NCBI GenBank assembly: GCA_012064415.1
Contig: SSNU01000160.1
Location: forward strand, 92,836-156,835
From: Gyrodactylus bullatarudis
Lineage: Eukaryota; Platyhelminthes; Monogenea; Gyrodactylidea; Gyrodactylidae
Length of the DNA stretch: 64,000 nucleotides
Direction: 5' to 3'
The notes under the pieces were generated by a model that worked only from the letters and a program-made list of their open reading frames with translations, ran no database searches and was not told the DNA's origin. The position numbers and the translations under genes are program-made. Position 1 is the first letter of the stretch, and the number at the start of each line of letters is the position of its first letter. Of the stretch, positions 11,220-23,900 are shown one piece after another.

Positions 11220-12658
11220 TTTGTAAGATTTAAAAACGGTTGAATTTCTTGTTAATTAGAATGAATGTTTTTTATACATTTTTGTCAGTTAAAAGTAGAG
11301 TCACTGGCAATCACTATTTCCCCTGAGAGATTGCAAACAAATTTCGTCAAAAAACAAATATTTACCAAATGAATGATGGCTTAGGTGTAAAATTTAATAA
11401 TTTTGGACTATCATAAAATTAATTTTTTTTATTTAAATGAATGAAAAGAAAATTTCTTTTAACATTTCAGAAATGGATTTGGATTCAATGCAGACAGGAA
11501 TATCTTGAAAGCTCGCTTTGACGAAGGAAAAAATAAAGTTTTGAAATTAAATAAATTTGATGTGATCCATGCAACCTTGTCGGTTATTTTTCGACTTTTG
11601 TTTTCTAGAAATATAAAAAAGGATATTTTGTTACATTGAAAATAGTAATTAGAAAGTATCTCAACAAAGAAACATCTCTTAAAATCGTTTAAGAATATAC
11701 GAAAAAAACCTTTTATCAAAGTTTAGAACGCATAAATTCCGTGAATAATTCACTTGCTAGAAATATAATTGGCTTACCACAAATATATCCATTCTAGAAT
11801 ACAACCTTGAGATTCAATTTTCTAAAGATAATAATAGAATTCCATTTTAATATATAGATTTTTCGTACATATGCCAATCGATTAAATGTTGCACTCAAAA
11901 TTGCCAAGTTATCATGTCGTAAATTGAAATTAATCCTGAAATTATTCCATGAAAAGCTAGTTAATAAGTCTAATCCTGATCTAGATAAAACTCTTTTGAT
12001 AACCCTCCAACTTTCAAATCAATAAAAATTTTCAATACAAAGTTCGAAAAAATAGGATTTTGGCGCCAAATCGAGATTTGAAAAATGACCATATTTTTCA
12101 TTAAAAAATAATTCTTTTCGGAAATATTTTCTTCAAATGTTCAAAGTGGGCAACATGAGTTGTATTCCAAAAAATCTTCAACAAATTCGATTTAGCTTTC
12201 TATATATATTTTTTTTCAATTAACTTTATATATATGTTGCAGCTAATACGTAATGAATAGCTAATTCATACTATAGTTCGTTTTAGCTAAGGATTGTTAG
12301 TTAAAATGTACTGAAAGGGCAAGGGAGAATACACCGCACATATCTTGTGTATGCTGAATAATTTCAGTACGTTTTAGCTAAAATATTCAAAGATAATTCT
12401 AACTGAAAAATTCATCAATTTCTTCAACCCATAAATGTACTGAGTAATTCATTTAAATATTGGAAAATACTTCATTTGAAAGGGAATCTGGTAATCTCCC
12501 AGAATAAGCAGTGAAACCTCTAAATAAATATATCCAAATAAATGGTTTAAAAATAATCTAATAATCTTTTGCATGAAAAAAAGATTCAAATAAAAGTCTC
12601 TATGTTTTTACAATTCCTGCTGGGATGGCATTTGAAATTACAAAGCAAATTTTTTTTC
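11220..12658. other. Intergenic with a diverged fold-back relic
   Basis: No gene is seen. About 12000-12200 is a diverged relative of the 787-bp fold-back element (TTGGCGCC, AAATCTTCAACAAATTCGATTT and similar blocks). Confidence 0.45.
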
Positions 12659-13445
12659 TAAAGCTAATTAATATGAAGATGGGAATTAATGGTTTTTTCA
12701 AAATTCTCAATTTTTTCGTCAAGAAATCGAATTTGATCAAGATTTTTTGGAATCTAGATCATGAGGCCCTCTTTTACGATACGGAGAAAAAAATTTTAGA
12801 AAAAACAATTTTTAAGGAAAAGACGGCAAATATGAAATCTTGAGTCGTGCCAAATTTCCATTTTTTTGAACTTTGAGTTAAAATTTTTTGTTGATTTCAA
12901 TGTGAGAGAGTGATCAAAAGTTGAGTTTTTGGATCACGATTAGTCAAAGAAATAGATTATGACCATAAAAATTTTGAAAAATTCGTAATTTTTCTGGGAT
13001 CTTGAAATATCAAATTCCATCGACTTTCAAGTAGGGAAAATGATGAAAAATTCAAAATTTTATTTTGACATGAATATGGGGTGATTCTTAAAACCAGATT
13101 CAGCATATTTAATTTCTTTGACTAATAGTGATCCTAAGAATCAACTTTTGATCATTCTCTCAGATTGAAATCAACAAAATTTTTCAACTCAAAGTTCAAA
13201 AATATGAGAATTTGGCGCTACTTCAAGATTTCAAATTGCCGTATTTTCTTTAAAAATTGTTTTTTTCTAAAATTTTTTTCTCCGTATCGTAAAAGAGGGC
13301 CTCATGATCTAGATTCCGAAAAATCTTGATCAAATTCGATTTCTTGATGAAAAAATTGAGAATTTTGTAAAAACGATAAATTCCCATCTTCATATTAACT
13401 AGGTGTACAAGTTAAATTTTGCGTATTGTCTGTTTTCTCTAGAAG
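12659..13445. repeat. Fold-back (long hairpin) element, copy 1
   Basis: Arms of about 360 bp are inverted copies of each other: left GATCATGAGGCCCTCTTTTA, right TAAAAGAGGGCCTCATGATC, with end sequence CTARTTAATATGAAGATGGG against CCCATCTTCATATTAACTAG. The centre is near 13050. It has no coding capacity. The copy at 15335-16121 is the same over 787 bp with one difference seen by eye (12666 A, 15342 G), including about 40 bp past the right arm. A long hairpin RNA would form if transcribed. Confidence 0.85.
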
Positions 13446-13727
13446 ATTTTCTAGTTTCACATGTCCATGTACAATTAAATCTCGTTAAACCTTGTATGTC
13501 TTGGACTGAGTATAGTGAGTATAGTATGATGATATAACTGCTTTCACTGCTTATTCTAAGATTTTACCAGATCCCCTTTCAAATGAGGGGCGAACGAAGT
13601 ATTTTCAAATATTTAGATGAATTACTCAGAGCATTTAAGGGTTGAAGAAATTAGAATAGAACTGTATTTTAAACTTTTGACGATTCTAATTTTAGGACCT
13701 TGTAAAGGAGAAAGGATTGCATACGTT

Positions 13728-14623
13728 TCAGACATGCATCATGTCCATTAGAATATCTTGTTGTAGTAGCTGAAATTCAAAAAAATGTCTATCCGACTTT
13801 ATATAGATTTAGTATTCTGGGAAAATTATCTCTTCCGTTTTTCAAATGGCTTGATAAAGCTTATCGAAAACTCACTGGTGAAGATTCATAAATTTCATTA
13901 TCATCTATAAGATCTGCCGGTACACCGCAATGGTCCTTTTCAAAGCTGTCATTCATGTTCATACTTTGACTTGTCTTTTCTGAACTACGATTGACACTTG
14001 TTTTCATCTAAATTTAATACAATTTAATAATCATAAAAAAGTTCTTACATCGTTAGATTTTCCGTCTTTTTTCCGCATAATTATTTTATTCAATGATATT
14101 CCACTAAAAACTCATTCAAGATTTAAACTATTACGAGAATTCATTCATAAATGGAATTAGTTTTTTTAATTTTAATATTTTTTGCATTTTTAATTCATTC
14201 GTACCCATTTGATAGTTACTACACTTCAAATTTAACTCATACAGAAGCTAATCACTTTTACGACTGAAATTCAAATTCAATAGGGAAAATTTTTTGTTTT
14301 ATAATTATAATTCTATTACAATGGAATCTGAAATCTTTTGCCGCCTCTTCTCGACGTTTCTGTACAGAGAAAAGGATTCAGATTACAAGCGTCTCATAGA
14401 CTCAAGAAGATAACAGCCAATCTAAGAACTTAAACGCATGCAAGTGGCTTTGGAAAAAGGTAATATTACTCTTATTACAATGTTTATTATCATTGATCAA
14501 AATTATTTGTGAAAATCATGAATACTGTATGGATTTAAAACTTACCACAGTTAGATGAGAACTCTCTTTATTTTGACTGGCATTTTGCTTTGATTTTGTT
14601 GGCTTCATTTTGCAGAGAAAACT
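13728..14623 (-). CDS. Small spliced gene, product not recognised
   Basis: Phase-0 exons on the minus strand: 14608-14546 (MKPTKSKQNASQNKESSH, donor GTAAGT), 14007-13876 (MKTSVNRSSEKTSQSMNM to EIYESSP, donor GTGAGT) and 13769-13728 (LLQQDILMDMMHV, stop TGA). An alternative first exon 14078-14049 (MRKKDGKSND) joins the middle exon by a 41-nt intron (14048-14008). The long form is about 78 residues, rich in Ser, Lys and Asn, with no signal peptide or domain. An acceptor (TTTTCAG) sits 15 nt before the first ATG, which suggests a non-coding upstream exon or a trans-splice site. The gene lies between the two fold-back copies. Consistent phase and strong splice sites support it; function unknown. 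Confidence 0.5.
14331..14459 (+). pseudogene. Coding-like segment with two stops
   Basis: Reads MESEIFCRLFSTFLYREK onward for 30 codons to TAA, then, after a second TAA, ELKRMQVALEK and a GTAATA donor-like site. G+C is higher than its flanks. Both stops could derive from CAA by one change each, which suggests a dead exon. It lies antisense in the large intron of the minus-strand gene. Confidence 0.25.
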
Positions 14624-15334
14624 CTGAAAATAAATTTCAAAAGGAATGAAATCGATAAATTTTCAATAAATATTCTTTTTTATTAATACTTAAAGTCGCG
14701 GTGTTTTTTTCCCACGATCTATTCAAGTATGAGAAATCAGACTAAATTAATCGAATTTTGTTGAAATAATTCACTCGTTATTTCTGATTATTTTATTAAA
14801 TCCCTCATTTAGATTTTCACAAAAGCAAAAGACAAGTTGATATATTTTTATCTGAGTCCTAAAATAAAGTGGATTTCCTAACCTAAGGAGTTTAATTTGA
14901 ACCAAAATACTGAAAAATTCAAGGATTTTATAATTTCCACTTTTCAGATTGAGCTCAAATTTTCTTATTGATTTTGAAGATTTCTCTGAACTTCCTTGGC
15001 CATGTTCGAATTTATGTCTAAAATTGATCCAGAGTTTGGGTAAATCTTAGTTTTTGAATTTTCAAATTTTTCAAAAATAACGGGGTTCAATTTATGAATT
15101 TAGTTTTTACTTAAATCTATTTCTATAATCTAATATTCTGAAATTAATTCTTGAATCAAAATTGAGATATTTATCAATGTTTAAACATTATATTTCTCAA
15201 ATTTTATAATATTTTTCTTTAGATTATTGTGACCTTAAATTCTGCAACAACATGGTTTGATTTATATTTTACTAATATTCCCGATTCCTATTTTACTAGC
15301 TTTCAGACTCGATTTTTACATAAATATACCTAAA

Positions 15335-16121
15335 TAAAGCTAGTTAATATGAAGATGGGAATTAATGGTTTTTTCAAAATTCTCAATTTTTTCGTCAAGA
15401 AATCGAATTTGATCAAGATTTTTTGGAATCTAGATCATGAGGCCCTCTTTTACGATACGGAGAAAAAAATTTTAGAAAAAACAATTTTTAAGGAAAAGAC
15501 GGCAAATATGAAATCTTGAGTCGTGCCAAATTTCCATTTTTTTGAACTTTGAGTTAAAATTTTTTGTTGATTTCAATGTGAGAGAGTGATCAAAAGTTGA
15601 GTTTTTGGATCACGATTAGTCAAAGAAATAGATTATGACCATAAAAATTTTGAAAAATTCGTAATTTTTCTGGGATCTTGAAATATCAAATTCCATCGAC
15701 TTTCAAGTAGGGAAAATGATGAAAAATTCAAAATTTTATTTTGACATGAATATGGGGTGATTCTTAAAACCAGATTCAGCATATTTAATTTCTTTGACTA
15801 ATAGTGATCCTAAGAATCAACTTTTGATCATTCTCTCAGATTGAAATCAACAAAATTTTTCAACTCAAAGTTCAAAAATATGAGAATTTGGCGCTACTTC
15901 AAGATTTCAAATTGCCGTATTTTCTTTAAAAATTGTTTTTTTCTAAAATTTTTTTCTCCGTATCGTAAAAGAGGGCCTCATGATCTAGATTCCGAAAAAT
16001 CTTGATCAAATTCGATTTCTTGATGAAAAAATTGAGAATTTTGTAAAAACGATAAATTCCCATCTTCATATTAACTAGGTGTACAAGTTAAATTTTGCGT
16101 ATTGTCTGTTTTCTCTAGAAG
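15335..16121. repeat. Fold-back element, copy 2
   Basis: Direct repeat of 12659-13445, offset 2676 bp, one difference seen. After the shared end TTCTCTAGAAG the flanks diverge at once. Confidence 0.85.
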
Positions 16122-16525
16122 TGCAGTCCTCTATTCTTGATCCCTTTGGCAAATTCCCATGTGAATAATTTCAGAGTGATCAAGATTTTATTAATCGTAC
16201 GAAAATACTCTATTATTATTATACTTAATTTTTAAAAATTTTATTGCTAAATGAATGATCTAAAATTGAAATTTTATCATGATATGAGCTAATTTCTCTT
16301 ATAACCATACATAAATATGACTATTTTAATTTCTCAGTCATATTTTGATAATGATCCTTCAGACCGAAAATAATTTTTTCATAAAAAATCTAAAAATTAT
16401 TGTAAACAGTCACACTCAATTTATATAACCATTTTTTTTCCAAAAGGTTCAAGAGTGAATTCTCTTGTTAATAGACAAAAAAAGAGCTCTATCTATTGAC
16501 TTTTTCAAAAATTTCTCAGGTCTTG

Positions 16526-16708
16526 TCAATCTCTTATCCTGGGTTCACCACATGGTTTGAAAAAATTATAAAAAGCGGTTAAAACTTGGGTGAGACTTCG
16601 TAAACCTGATGAAACCGCCTGTAATTTTGTTTGAATAATCTTTGAGCTATTTCTAAATGATTCCACCATGTCTGGCTGAGTCAACTCTTTAAATGATTCT
16701 AGTATCAT
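16526..16708 (-). CDS. Head-to-head ORF pair, left copy
   Basis: A 60-residue frame from ATG at 16708, MILESFKELTQPDMVESF onward. Its first about 40 codons and about 40 bp upstream are repeated as an inverted copy at 16893-17056. After 'LQAVSS' the two copies diverge. No domain is recognised; predicted helical. Exon of a larger gene, or a captured fragment, are both possible. Confidence 0.4.
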   Translation of the reverse strand: MILESFKELTQPDMVESFRNSSKIIQTKLQAVSSGLRSLTQVLTAFYNFFKPCGEPRIRD

Positions 16709-17056
16709 ATAAACAAAATTTCGGAAATTTTCAAATTTGAACGTTTTTTATTTTAATTTTCGTTAATTATATTCGATTTTATTAATTTTATGGTGTTATA
16801 AATAGTTTTTTATTTAAATTGTTTTCATATCTTGGATTTTGAATGTAAAAGTTTAAGACATTTTTAATGAAAATATAAATCAAGAGAATATTAAGAACGT
16901 TCTAAATTTGAAAATTTCCGAAATTTTGTTTATATGATACTAGAATCATTTAAAGAGTTGACTCAGCCAGACATGGTGCAATCATTTAGAAATAGCTCGA
17001 AGATTATTCAAACAAAATTACAGGCGGTTTCATCAGTTTTACGAAATTTCATCCAA
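16584..17056. repeat. Inverted repeat of about 160 bp arms around 145 bp
   Basis: Left arm 16584-16746, right arm 16893-17056, with few mismatches. The arms carry the 5' part of a short coding frame reading outward; TTATAAATAG at about 16796 sits in the spacer. The outer-leading 37 bp (AACGTTCTAAATTTGAAAAT) recur at 49730-49765. Confidence 0.75.
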
Positions 17057-17110
17057 GTAGATTGTAATCCTGGTAAAAATTCGCTAATAAATCAGCCGAA
17101 TATGCAATAG
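16934..17110 (+). CDS. Head-to-head ORF pair, right copy
   Basis: A 58-residue frame from ATG at 16934, MILESFKELTQPDMVQSF onward, ending NQPNMQ. It shares its N-terminal part with the minus-strand frame at 16526-16708, then has its own end. A GTAGAT or GTAAAA donor within it could lead to later exons; a candidate later exon (17343-17505) has an excellent acceptor (TTTATTTTCCAG) but its phase does not fit either donor. Confidence 0.35.
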   Translation: MILESFKELTQPDMVQSFRNSSKIIQTKLQAVSSVLRNFIQVDCNPGKNSLINQPNMQ

Positions 17111-18429
17111 ATTTTAAATAAAACTCACAGCAATTTTTATACAAATTAATTAGAGCCTGTTAATGGAAATGAAGTTTAAATCTTCTATTAAATGTAGTCT
17201 TTGCGTGATAATCTGTGATTGATTGACACAAACACTCTCGTATACTCCAGTGGAAATAGAGAAAATTTTTGTTAATTTTCCTTCAAGGTTGATAGATTAT
17301 TACATGTGCTGTGCGTTTGGTTGAAAATAAAATTATTGATTTATTTTCCAGTAACTCTGATCAGGCATTCAATAAGATGGTTGAAAAAGCTCTTTCGATT
17401 TTTCTCAAATTCACAACAACTGACTTAATTATTATGTCATGTCTTGTTCAAAGAATCAAGAAAAAACCAAAACTCATAACTAGTAAAAAATGTAATGCTT
17501 ATTGAGATCGTGTTCATCAGACAGCTTTTAGCAAAAATGAAAAATTTAAATTTAAAAAAATCTTTGTACTAATCAAAACGGTGAAAACACGGCCTTGTGT
17601 ATATTTCATTGTTCAAGATCTGAATGAGTTTGTTTACTACAATCTGATCTAAAAATTTATAGAGTATACAGGGTTATTTTGCTATCCTGAACTTACACCT
17701 GATTCTTCAGCGTTTTGACCTAATCGAATCAATTCAGATTTCAAAGGATATAATAATAACCAGTGCTGATGGGTTTCAAAAAGAATTGTGATATCAAGAT
17801 AATTCTGACAAATAATTTAAATATTAACATATTGCTACTTTGTAGTAATTATGAGTAATTACGTATTACAATTAATGAAATGTTGATATCCGTTATGGAA
17901 ATCCGAAATCCAAGAGGACTTTAAAATTTTGCAAATTTTCAATCATCTTTCCAATTTTTAAAATAGTCTTGCATTGAAATCCTATTCTGGATCTAAAATA
18001 ATTCATTGTACTATTGGATTGCGTTTCAATATCTTGTCTAATATTTCGAATTGTATCCGCTCAAATTTTCAGTCATTGAAGATTTCAAGGCTGTTGATAC
18101 ATAAGAAGTATTTCTTGTTTCTATTATTAAGTATTTTAGATAATTATTTTAATTTTAATCAAGTTTTTCTGGGTGACTAGCTACAGATAGGTCTTTTAAT
18201 ATCTCTAATTGGATACAGAGAAGTCAAATTTTACCTCAGATGATAAGAATCAACAAATACCTTATTTAGAGACTAGTTAAGAAACAATGGCAGGCATAGA
18301 GTCAATGCCATAAACCACTGCACAAACTCCCCATGTCTATAATATCAGATTAGATACTCCGTCTGCACCCTTTGAGTTATATTCTTTCCGAATCTCACAA
18401 TGAATAGATCGCTTGAATAGATAAGAATG
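17111..18429. other. Mostly non-coding; one candidate exon
   Basis: 17343-17505 follows a strong acceptor and reads NSDQAFNKMVEKALSIFL to KKCNAY and a stop, about 54 codons. No start or partner exon was established. The rest holds nothing recognised. Confidence 0.35.
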
Positions 18430-20650
18430 GATAATAATAATAATATAATAAACTTTATTGTCATATTATGTCACAAATATTTTATAAAATTGTACAAATC
18501 TTTTTTATTGAAAGAGTTATTTTTCATTATCACTTCATTAAAGAGATTTGGTAGTCTATCAAAAAAATAAAGAGATTTGAGTGGATTGTTTAACGGTCTT
18601 TCCAATTTAGGATGGTTATTTCTCAAAACTCTAGTACAAGTTTTAGCATTCCAAAAAGTAGATATGTTTTCTTTAGCAATCTTCAAACACCTATAATACC
18701 GTCTATGTCGAAGCAATTTGATTTTCTGAAGTCCACTAGAAGGGATGTTTACCAACTTAAGAAATCTCTTTTGAATTTGGTCAAGAACAAAGGAAATTGA
18801 AATTTTTGATGGAGACCATACACTAGAGCAATATTCAACTGTTGGTCTTGCATACATTTTAAAGAGAAGTAACTTTAGAGCAGCTGATTTTGCAATTCGA
18901 TGAATATGAAGAGTTTTTGCAGCAAATAGGTTTGATATTGACTTGATGTATTTATCAAATCGTAAGTTGAAGTCATATTCGAGGCCAAGATCACGAACCA
19001 AAAATTTTCTTTCAAGTACATAATTATTAATACGAATGTCTATTGAAAATGACGGGCTAACAAAGGGTATTGTGAAAAAACATTTATCAAAATTAATCTT
19101 TAAAGATAGAGCATCTAAATCTGATATGAGATCATGAACATAATTATCAATAACTGATGTATCAATGGAATTATTTGGGAAAGAGAAACATATTTTTAGA
19201 TCATCAGCAAATTTAAAAAGTTTAACTTGAGGGTTGTTAGATTTTATTTTGGCAAAAACAAGGTTGAATAATAATGGACCAATCCGGCTCCCTTGGGGAA
19301 CTCCCGATGTGATTTCACTTTTGGAGGAGCATAAGTCATTTACGGTTACAATTTGGAGCCGCTTTGATAGAAATATATAGATAACATTTAACAAATTGAA
19401 GTCATTAACATAGGTGCATAAAGCGTTCATGATAGATGCAAAAGATAAGGAATCAAACGCTTTTTTTAGGTCAATATAAATGACTACATTTCGAATGTTT
19501 TTAGATTTACATTCTTGAATGTGGGAGAAGAATGATAGGAGGTTCGTTTCTGTTGATCGGCAAGTAATAAATCCATGTTGAGACGGGTCTATTTGGCTTA
19601 TATCAATATACTTTTTGAGTAAGAAAATTATAATAGAATCTAATATGCAAGTCAATTTGGGAAGCATAGAAATTGGTCTAAAATCCTTACATGTTGAGGG
19701 ATTTTTTGTTTTAGGGATGGGAATAATATTTACAATAAGTAATTTTTCAGGGATTTCAAACTTTATGAAAATGTTGAAAAAATAGAATGAGTAAAGATGG
19801 AATAGAAAGCTTCTGGAACAGTTTAAAATGGTTTCAATCGAGATATCGAACATGTCTTTTGATTTTTTATGTTTGATTGAATTGATAACATCAAGGAAAT
19901 CGTTAAAACTAATAAATGCATATGAATAGTTTGGCAAAAAAAATTCAAAGGGGCGAAAAAATGATCTAGGGGAGTAACATGAATTGAAAAATATGTTTAA
20001 AGAATTGGGGTTGATATTAATATTCTGAGGTTCTTTCGACTTAAACCTAAAATAGTTGTTCAAAACTTTGAAACCAGTTTTAGGATTAGATTTGATTGAT
20101 TTGATAATATTAGCTTCTTTATTTTTGAGAGATTTTTGCAACCATTTTTTATAGTTTAGATCAATTCGAGTTAATTTTATTTTCAATTGCGGAAGTGAAA
20201 TTCCTGAAGAATAATCGTGATAGAAATTCAAAAGTTGACAATTATTATAATAGCGAAGTCTTCTGATTGATTTAGGCTGAATAGTTTTTGATGAAATTAC
20301 AGAGATGTTATGAAGAAATAATATAATATCTTGAGATACATCATATGAACGTGAGAGTAATAAAATAAGATCATAGTTGATAGTACGAATAACTTTGATG
20401 GGATTAATAGACATATTTGATATAATTTGTATATTGCCAGCTATCGAGTAATGGTCTTTAGAAGGGAATAGGTCAAAACAGCAATAATCAATATTTAAAA
20501 ATTTCGGTTTGAGAATTACATCAAGTATATTTTTACTAATTTTATGAGTCGGGTGTTTGACAATTTGATTAATACCATAATAGTGAAAAAATTTAGATAG
20601 AATATGTTTTGGGTTATCCCAGTTTTCTTTGGATATAGGAAAAATTTAAC
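18430..20650 (-). mobile_element. Non-LTR retrotransposon, nearly intact RT (Jockey/CR1-like group)
   Basis: The frame is open from about 20647 to 18471, about 725 codons. It begins inside the APE endonuclease (ILDVIL, then SKDHYSI with the catalytic Asp-His), then the reverse transcriptase: FRPISMLPKL, VVIYIDLKKAFD, SGVPQGSRIGPLLFN and the catalytic FADDLK. Past it lies the usual C-terminal Cys-poor tail. The 3' end has AATAAA and a short ATT repeat tail (about 18430-18450), as in CR1/Jockey-type elements. It is 5'-truncated, missing ORF1 and most of the endonuclease. The reverse transcriptase itself shows no stop, so insertion was fairly recent. The precise clade was not determined. Confidence 0.88.
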
Positions 20651-20864
20651 GACCATTAACAGATCATTGGTCTTGATCCAATTAATTTGTATGATAAAAC
20701 ATGTATCATAGAGGAATCTACAAAAGCTGAATGTTGGAATTAAAATTCAATGTAACCATGACTGCTTTCAATGGCCAAAATTCAATTGAACACTGAATAC
20801 TGAGAATGTATAATAATTTAACATGAGAAAACTTACAATTGCTGCTTAGCAACAAAAAGTTTTC

Positions 20865-20872
20865 TATAAATA
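20865..20872 (+). promoter_or_regulatory. TATA box (TATAAATA)
   Basis: TATAAATA 51 bp before the ATG at 20916; an initiator-like TCATTATC lies about 20 bp downstream. Confidence 0.5.
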
Positions 20873-20915
20873 CTTTGGTGTACACTTCATTATCATTCAA
20901 AAGATTGAACTTGAA

Positions 20916-23900
20916 ATGTCTGAAGAAAAAATAGAAAAAGAGGAAACCCCTGAGGTTATCGAACAAGAAATGGATAATGTGAGTATTACTATTCGACAAG
21001 ATGATTTCTGATTGCTTTTATGCACTAGTTTTGGGAGGAAAGAGAAAATTTTAATATTTAAGAATAAATTACAAGTATCAAGTTTTAACTATTTATTACA
21101 TAAAACGAAAAAAATTGAGAAAAAATAGTTATTTGAACTAGATAAAATATGTACATTATGTACTTCTTGATTGGAGTTTAAATTCGTTCTTATTTTAGTT
21201 GAGACAAATTGATTGCTATAATGTCCGTGAGAATATAATTTAAGAAAAATATTAAGACATAAAAAATCTCTTCCAAGTAAATGAAAATCTGAAGAGATCG
21301 ATTTTCTTTTGTCTTATTTATCCTTAGAGAGTGTTAGTATTAGGGAAAAATATCATGATATCATTTAAACAAATTTATCATCAATCGATTCAGTATTTTT
21401 TCTAATTTCAAAGGTGCTCTTTAAACGAATCAACTCTTTTTCAATAAGAATTCGGCCACTGTTGTAATTGATTAGAGTAATTGTAATTGTATAAAGTTTA
21501 TTAAGGCTTATGCCAATATTAGAACTCTTAGCCATTAGTTTTTTGAATAGGAAAAATTCCTTAGCAACCCTGTCTAAGGAGTAGATTTGGGATTTTCTTT
21601 TTCAAAAATGTTGAGACTCCAAGCCTTGCAAAGGGGAGTAGATATATAGACGATTTTGAGTTTTTTTGAGTTTTTATTCGATCATGCTCCTTACATAGTG
21701 ACATAATTATGTCTATTGTAATAGACCTTAAAGTTTCAATTTTTTTCATTAAACAGCAAAAGTTGATGATACTACTTTTTTAAAAAACTTTGGATTTTTT
21801 AATTCCCTTAAGCATGAAAAACTTGTCTGTCAATGAAATCTTTGATTACGTGAAAAATCATGAAAATAAAAATCGAGAATATTTTTCCATGCATTAAAGT
21901 TAGGACAATATTTAAGACTCTGTATTTATTCAAAATTTTATTAAAACTTCCATGGTCTACATGTGAGCTTTTTCATCAATATCTCATTTTTAATAGTCTT
22001 TAGTGATTATCGTATTATCCGATGTTAGTACAGTGAGAGTCAGACTTTTCTTGACATAATTTGGTCATTCCATTTTCGAATAATAATACAGTAGCTTGAG
22101 GAAGACTCTCGAAAATATAATAGTTCAAGATAGATACAATGATTTGTAACTGATGTGACTTGTATTAGCAAAAAGAAGCTGAATTTTGCTTAAATAAAAA
22201 TAGAACCCGGAAAAAATAACAAAATATTGTCCGTATTAACTTCCATGCCGAAAGACATTAAGAATTTAAACATATATTTTTAATCAAACGATGAAAAGTC
22301 AAGCTAAGATACAAAATTAGCTAAGTTGGCATTTTTGCATGATTAAACAAAACAAAGTTAATATGAATTATATAGAATTCTCAATTTTTTCAACATGAGA
22401 TCGAATTCGATTTTTTGGAATGAAAATGAGGGTCACTGTCACTAGATGAAGATGAAAATTGTCTTGAAAGAAAAATCAATGTGGATCTTTTGGTTTCCAA
22501 CAGTTTAAGATGTTCAATTGAAGATGTCAAATTTTAAAATTTGCGCCACCATATTTCAATGAAATTTTACTACGAGAAATGATAAATTTGGAATTATAGG
22601 ACAAACTATGATTTTCCCCTTAAATTAATACCAAATATATTCTGAAAAAATCCGGTTAATTTGGAAAAAATCGGAAATGGCATATTAAAAAATTTTTAAA
22701 TTTTGTTTTCAAAAACGGCAATTATGGAGTAGATGTAGATGAAAATCGTCTTGAAAGAAAAAATCGACGCGGGTCTTTTGGTTTCCAACAGTTTAAGATG
22801 TTCTGAATCGAATAAGCTTCATTCTAAATAAAAATATATAATCCTGGTCGGATACACTTTGAATTTCAAAAGTATCAAATAAAATTCAAATATTTGTTGC
22901 AAAATAAATTTAGTTAGATGATGTAATAAAAATTCGTGTTTAAGTTGATCAAAGTGTAATCATTGAAATTTTGGTACCAATTTAAAAATATATTTTTCAA
23001 GTTATAATTTTATTTGAACTTCCTAACAATTAAAATTGAGTTAGAAGTAATTCTAAAATGCTGAGAACCCTAATTCAATATAGAATAATCGAGTCACCTA
23101 TATTTTTCTTTAGATCGTTAGGTATGAAAATAGATAAATAATTTTAGACTAAAAAATCAGGTTTTAGACTAATTTTAAGCTACAAAGGTCTTTAACTAAA
23201 TGTAAAGGAACAGTTAATACAAAAAATAATGCTTGGAAAAATATATGTTACTGTGAATTTCGAAACTGGTTTCAGAATTCACGAAATTTTCCGTGAGTTT
23301 CGAAACCCCTCGGGGAGTTTCGAATGATTAACAGAATTCTTGATATTTTCAACAAACGGTAAGAGGGAAGCCCAAGCCGAAGAGTTTTGATCCTCCGTAA
23401 CATTTCGAAGAATTTTTTCAACCTCATAATTTGCCCTTTCTACTGATCCCTGACTCTGGCTTTTTCTAGGTTTTGAATAAGCAAACTGCATATCTGGCCA
23501 AAGTTTGAGCAACGTTTCTCTTATAAGTTGGTTTTTAAATTCTCTACCGTTGTCTGATTGCAAAATTTGAGGAGCTCCAAATCGGCAAAATATCTCAACC
23601 AAATTGCGTAAAACTTCATTGGCAGTTTTTGATTTGAGAGCTCGAAGTGATACTCTTTTAGTAAAGTGATCTTGAACATTTAAAATGAACTTGTAGTCTC
23701 TATCTGGCTTTGATTGGTAATCTATCAAATCCATTTGGCAACGCTGATTAAAACCTGTTGATATTATTGGGTTTGATACTATCCCTTTTTTCGCAATTTT
23801 GGATTCTTTATTACATGAGAGACAAAGTCTGAGATAAATTTTTATGTGGTCGTAAGTTATATTAAAATATTTTCTGTTGATTTTAGCTTTCAACGCATCT

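Noticed and set aside
12625..12843. Plus-strand ORF of 72 codons
   Set aside because: It lies in the arm of a non-coding fold-back element and is not repeated as an open frame in relatives.
14421..14435. TAA read as glutamine (variant genetic code)
   Set aside because: NPC1 and the module genes end normally at TAA or TGA, so the code appears standard.
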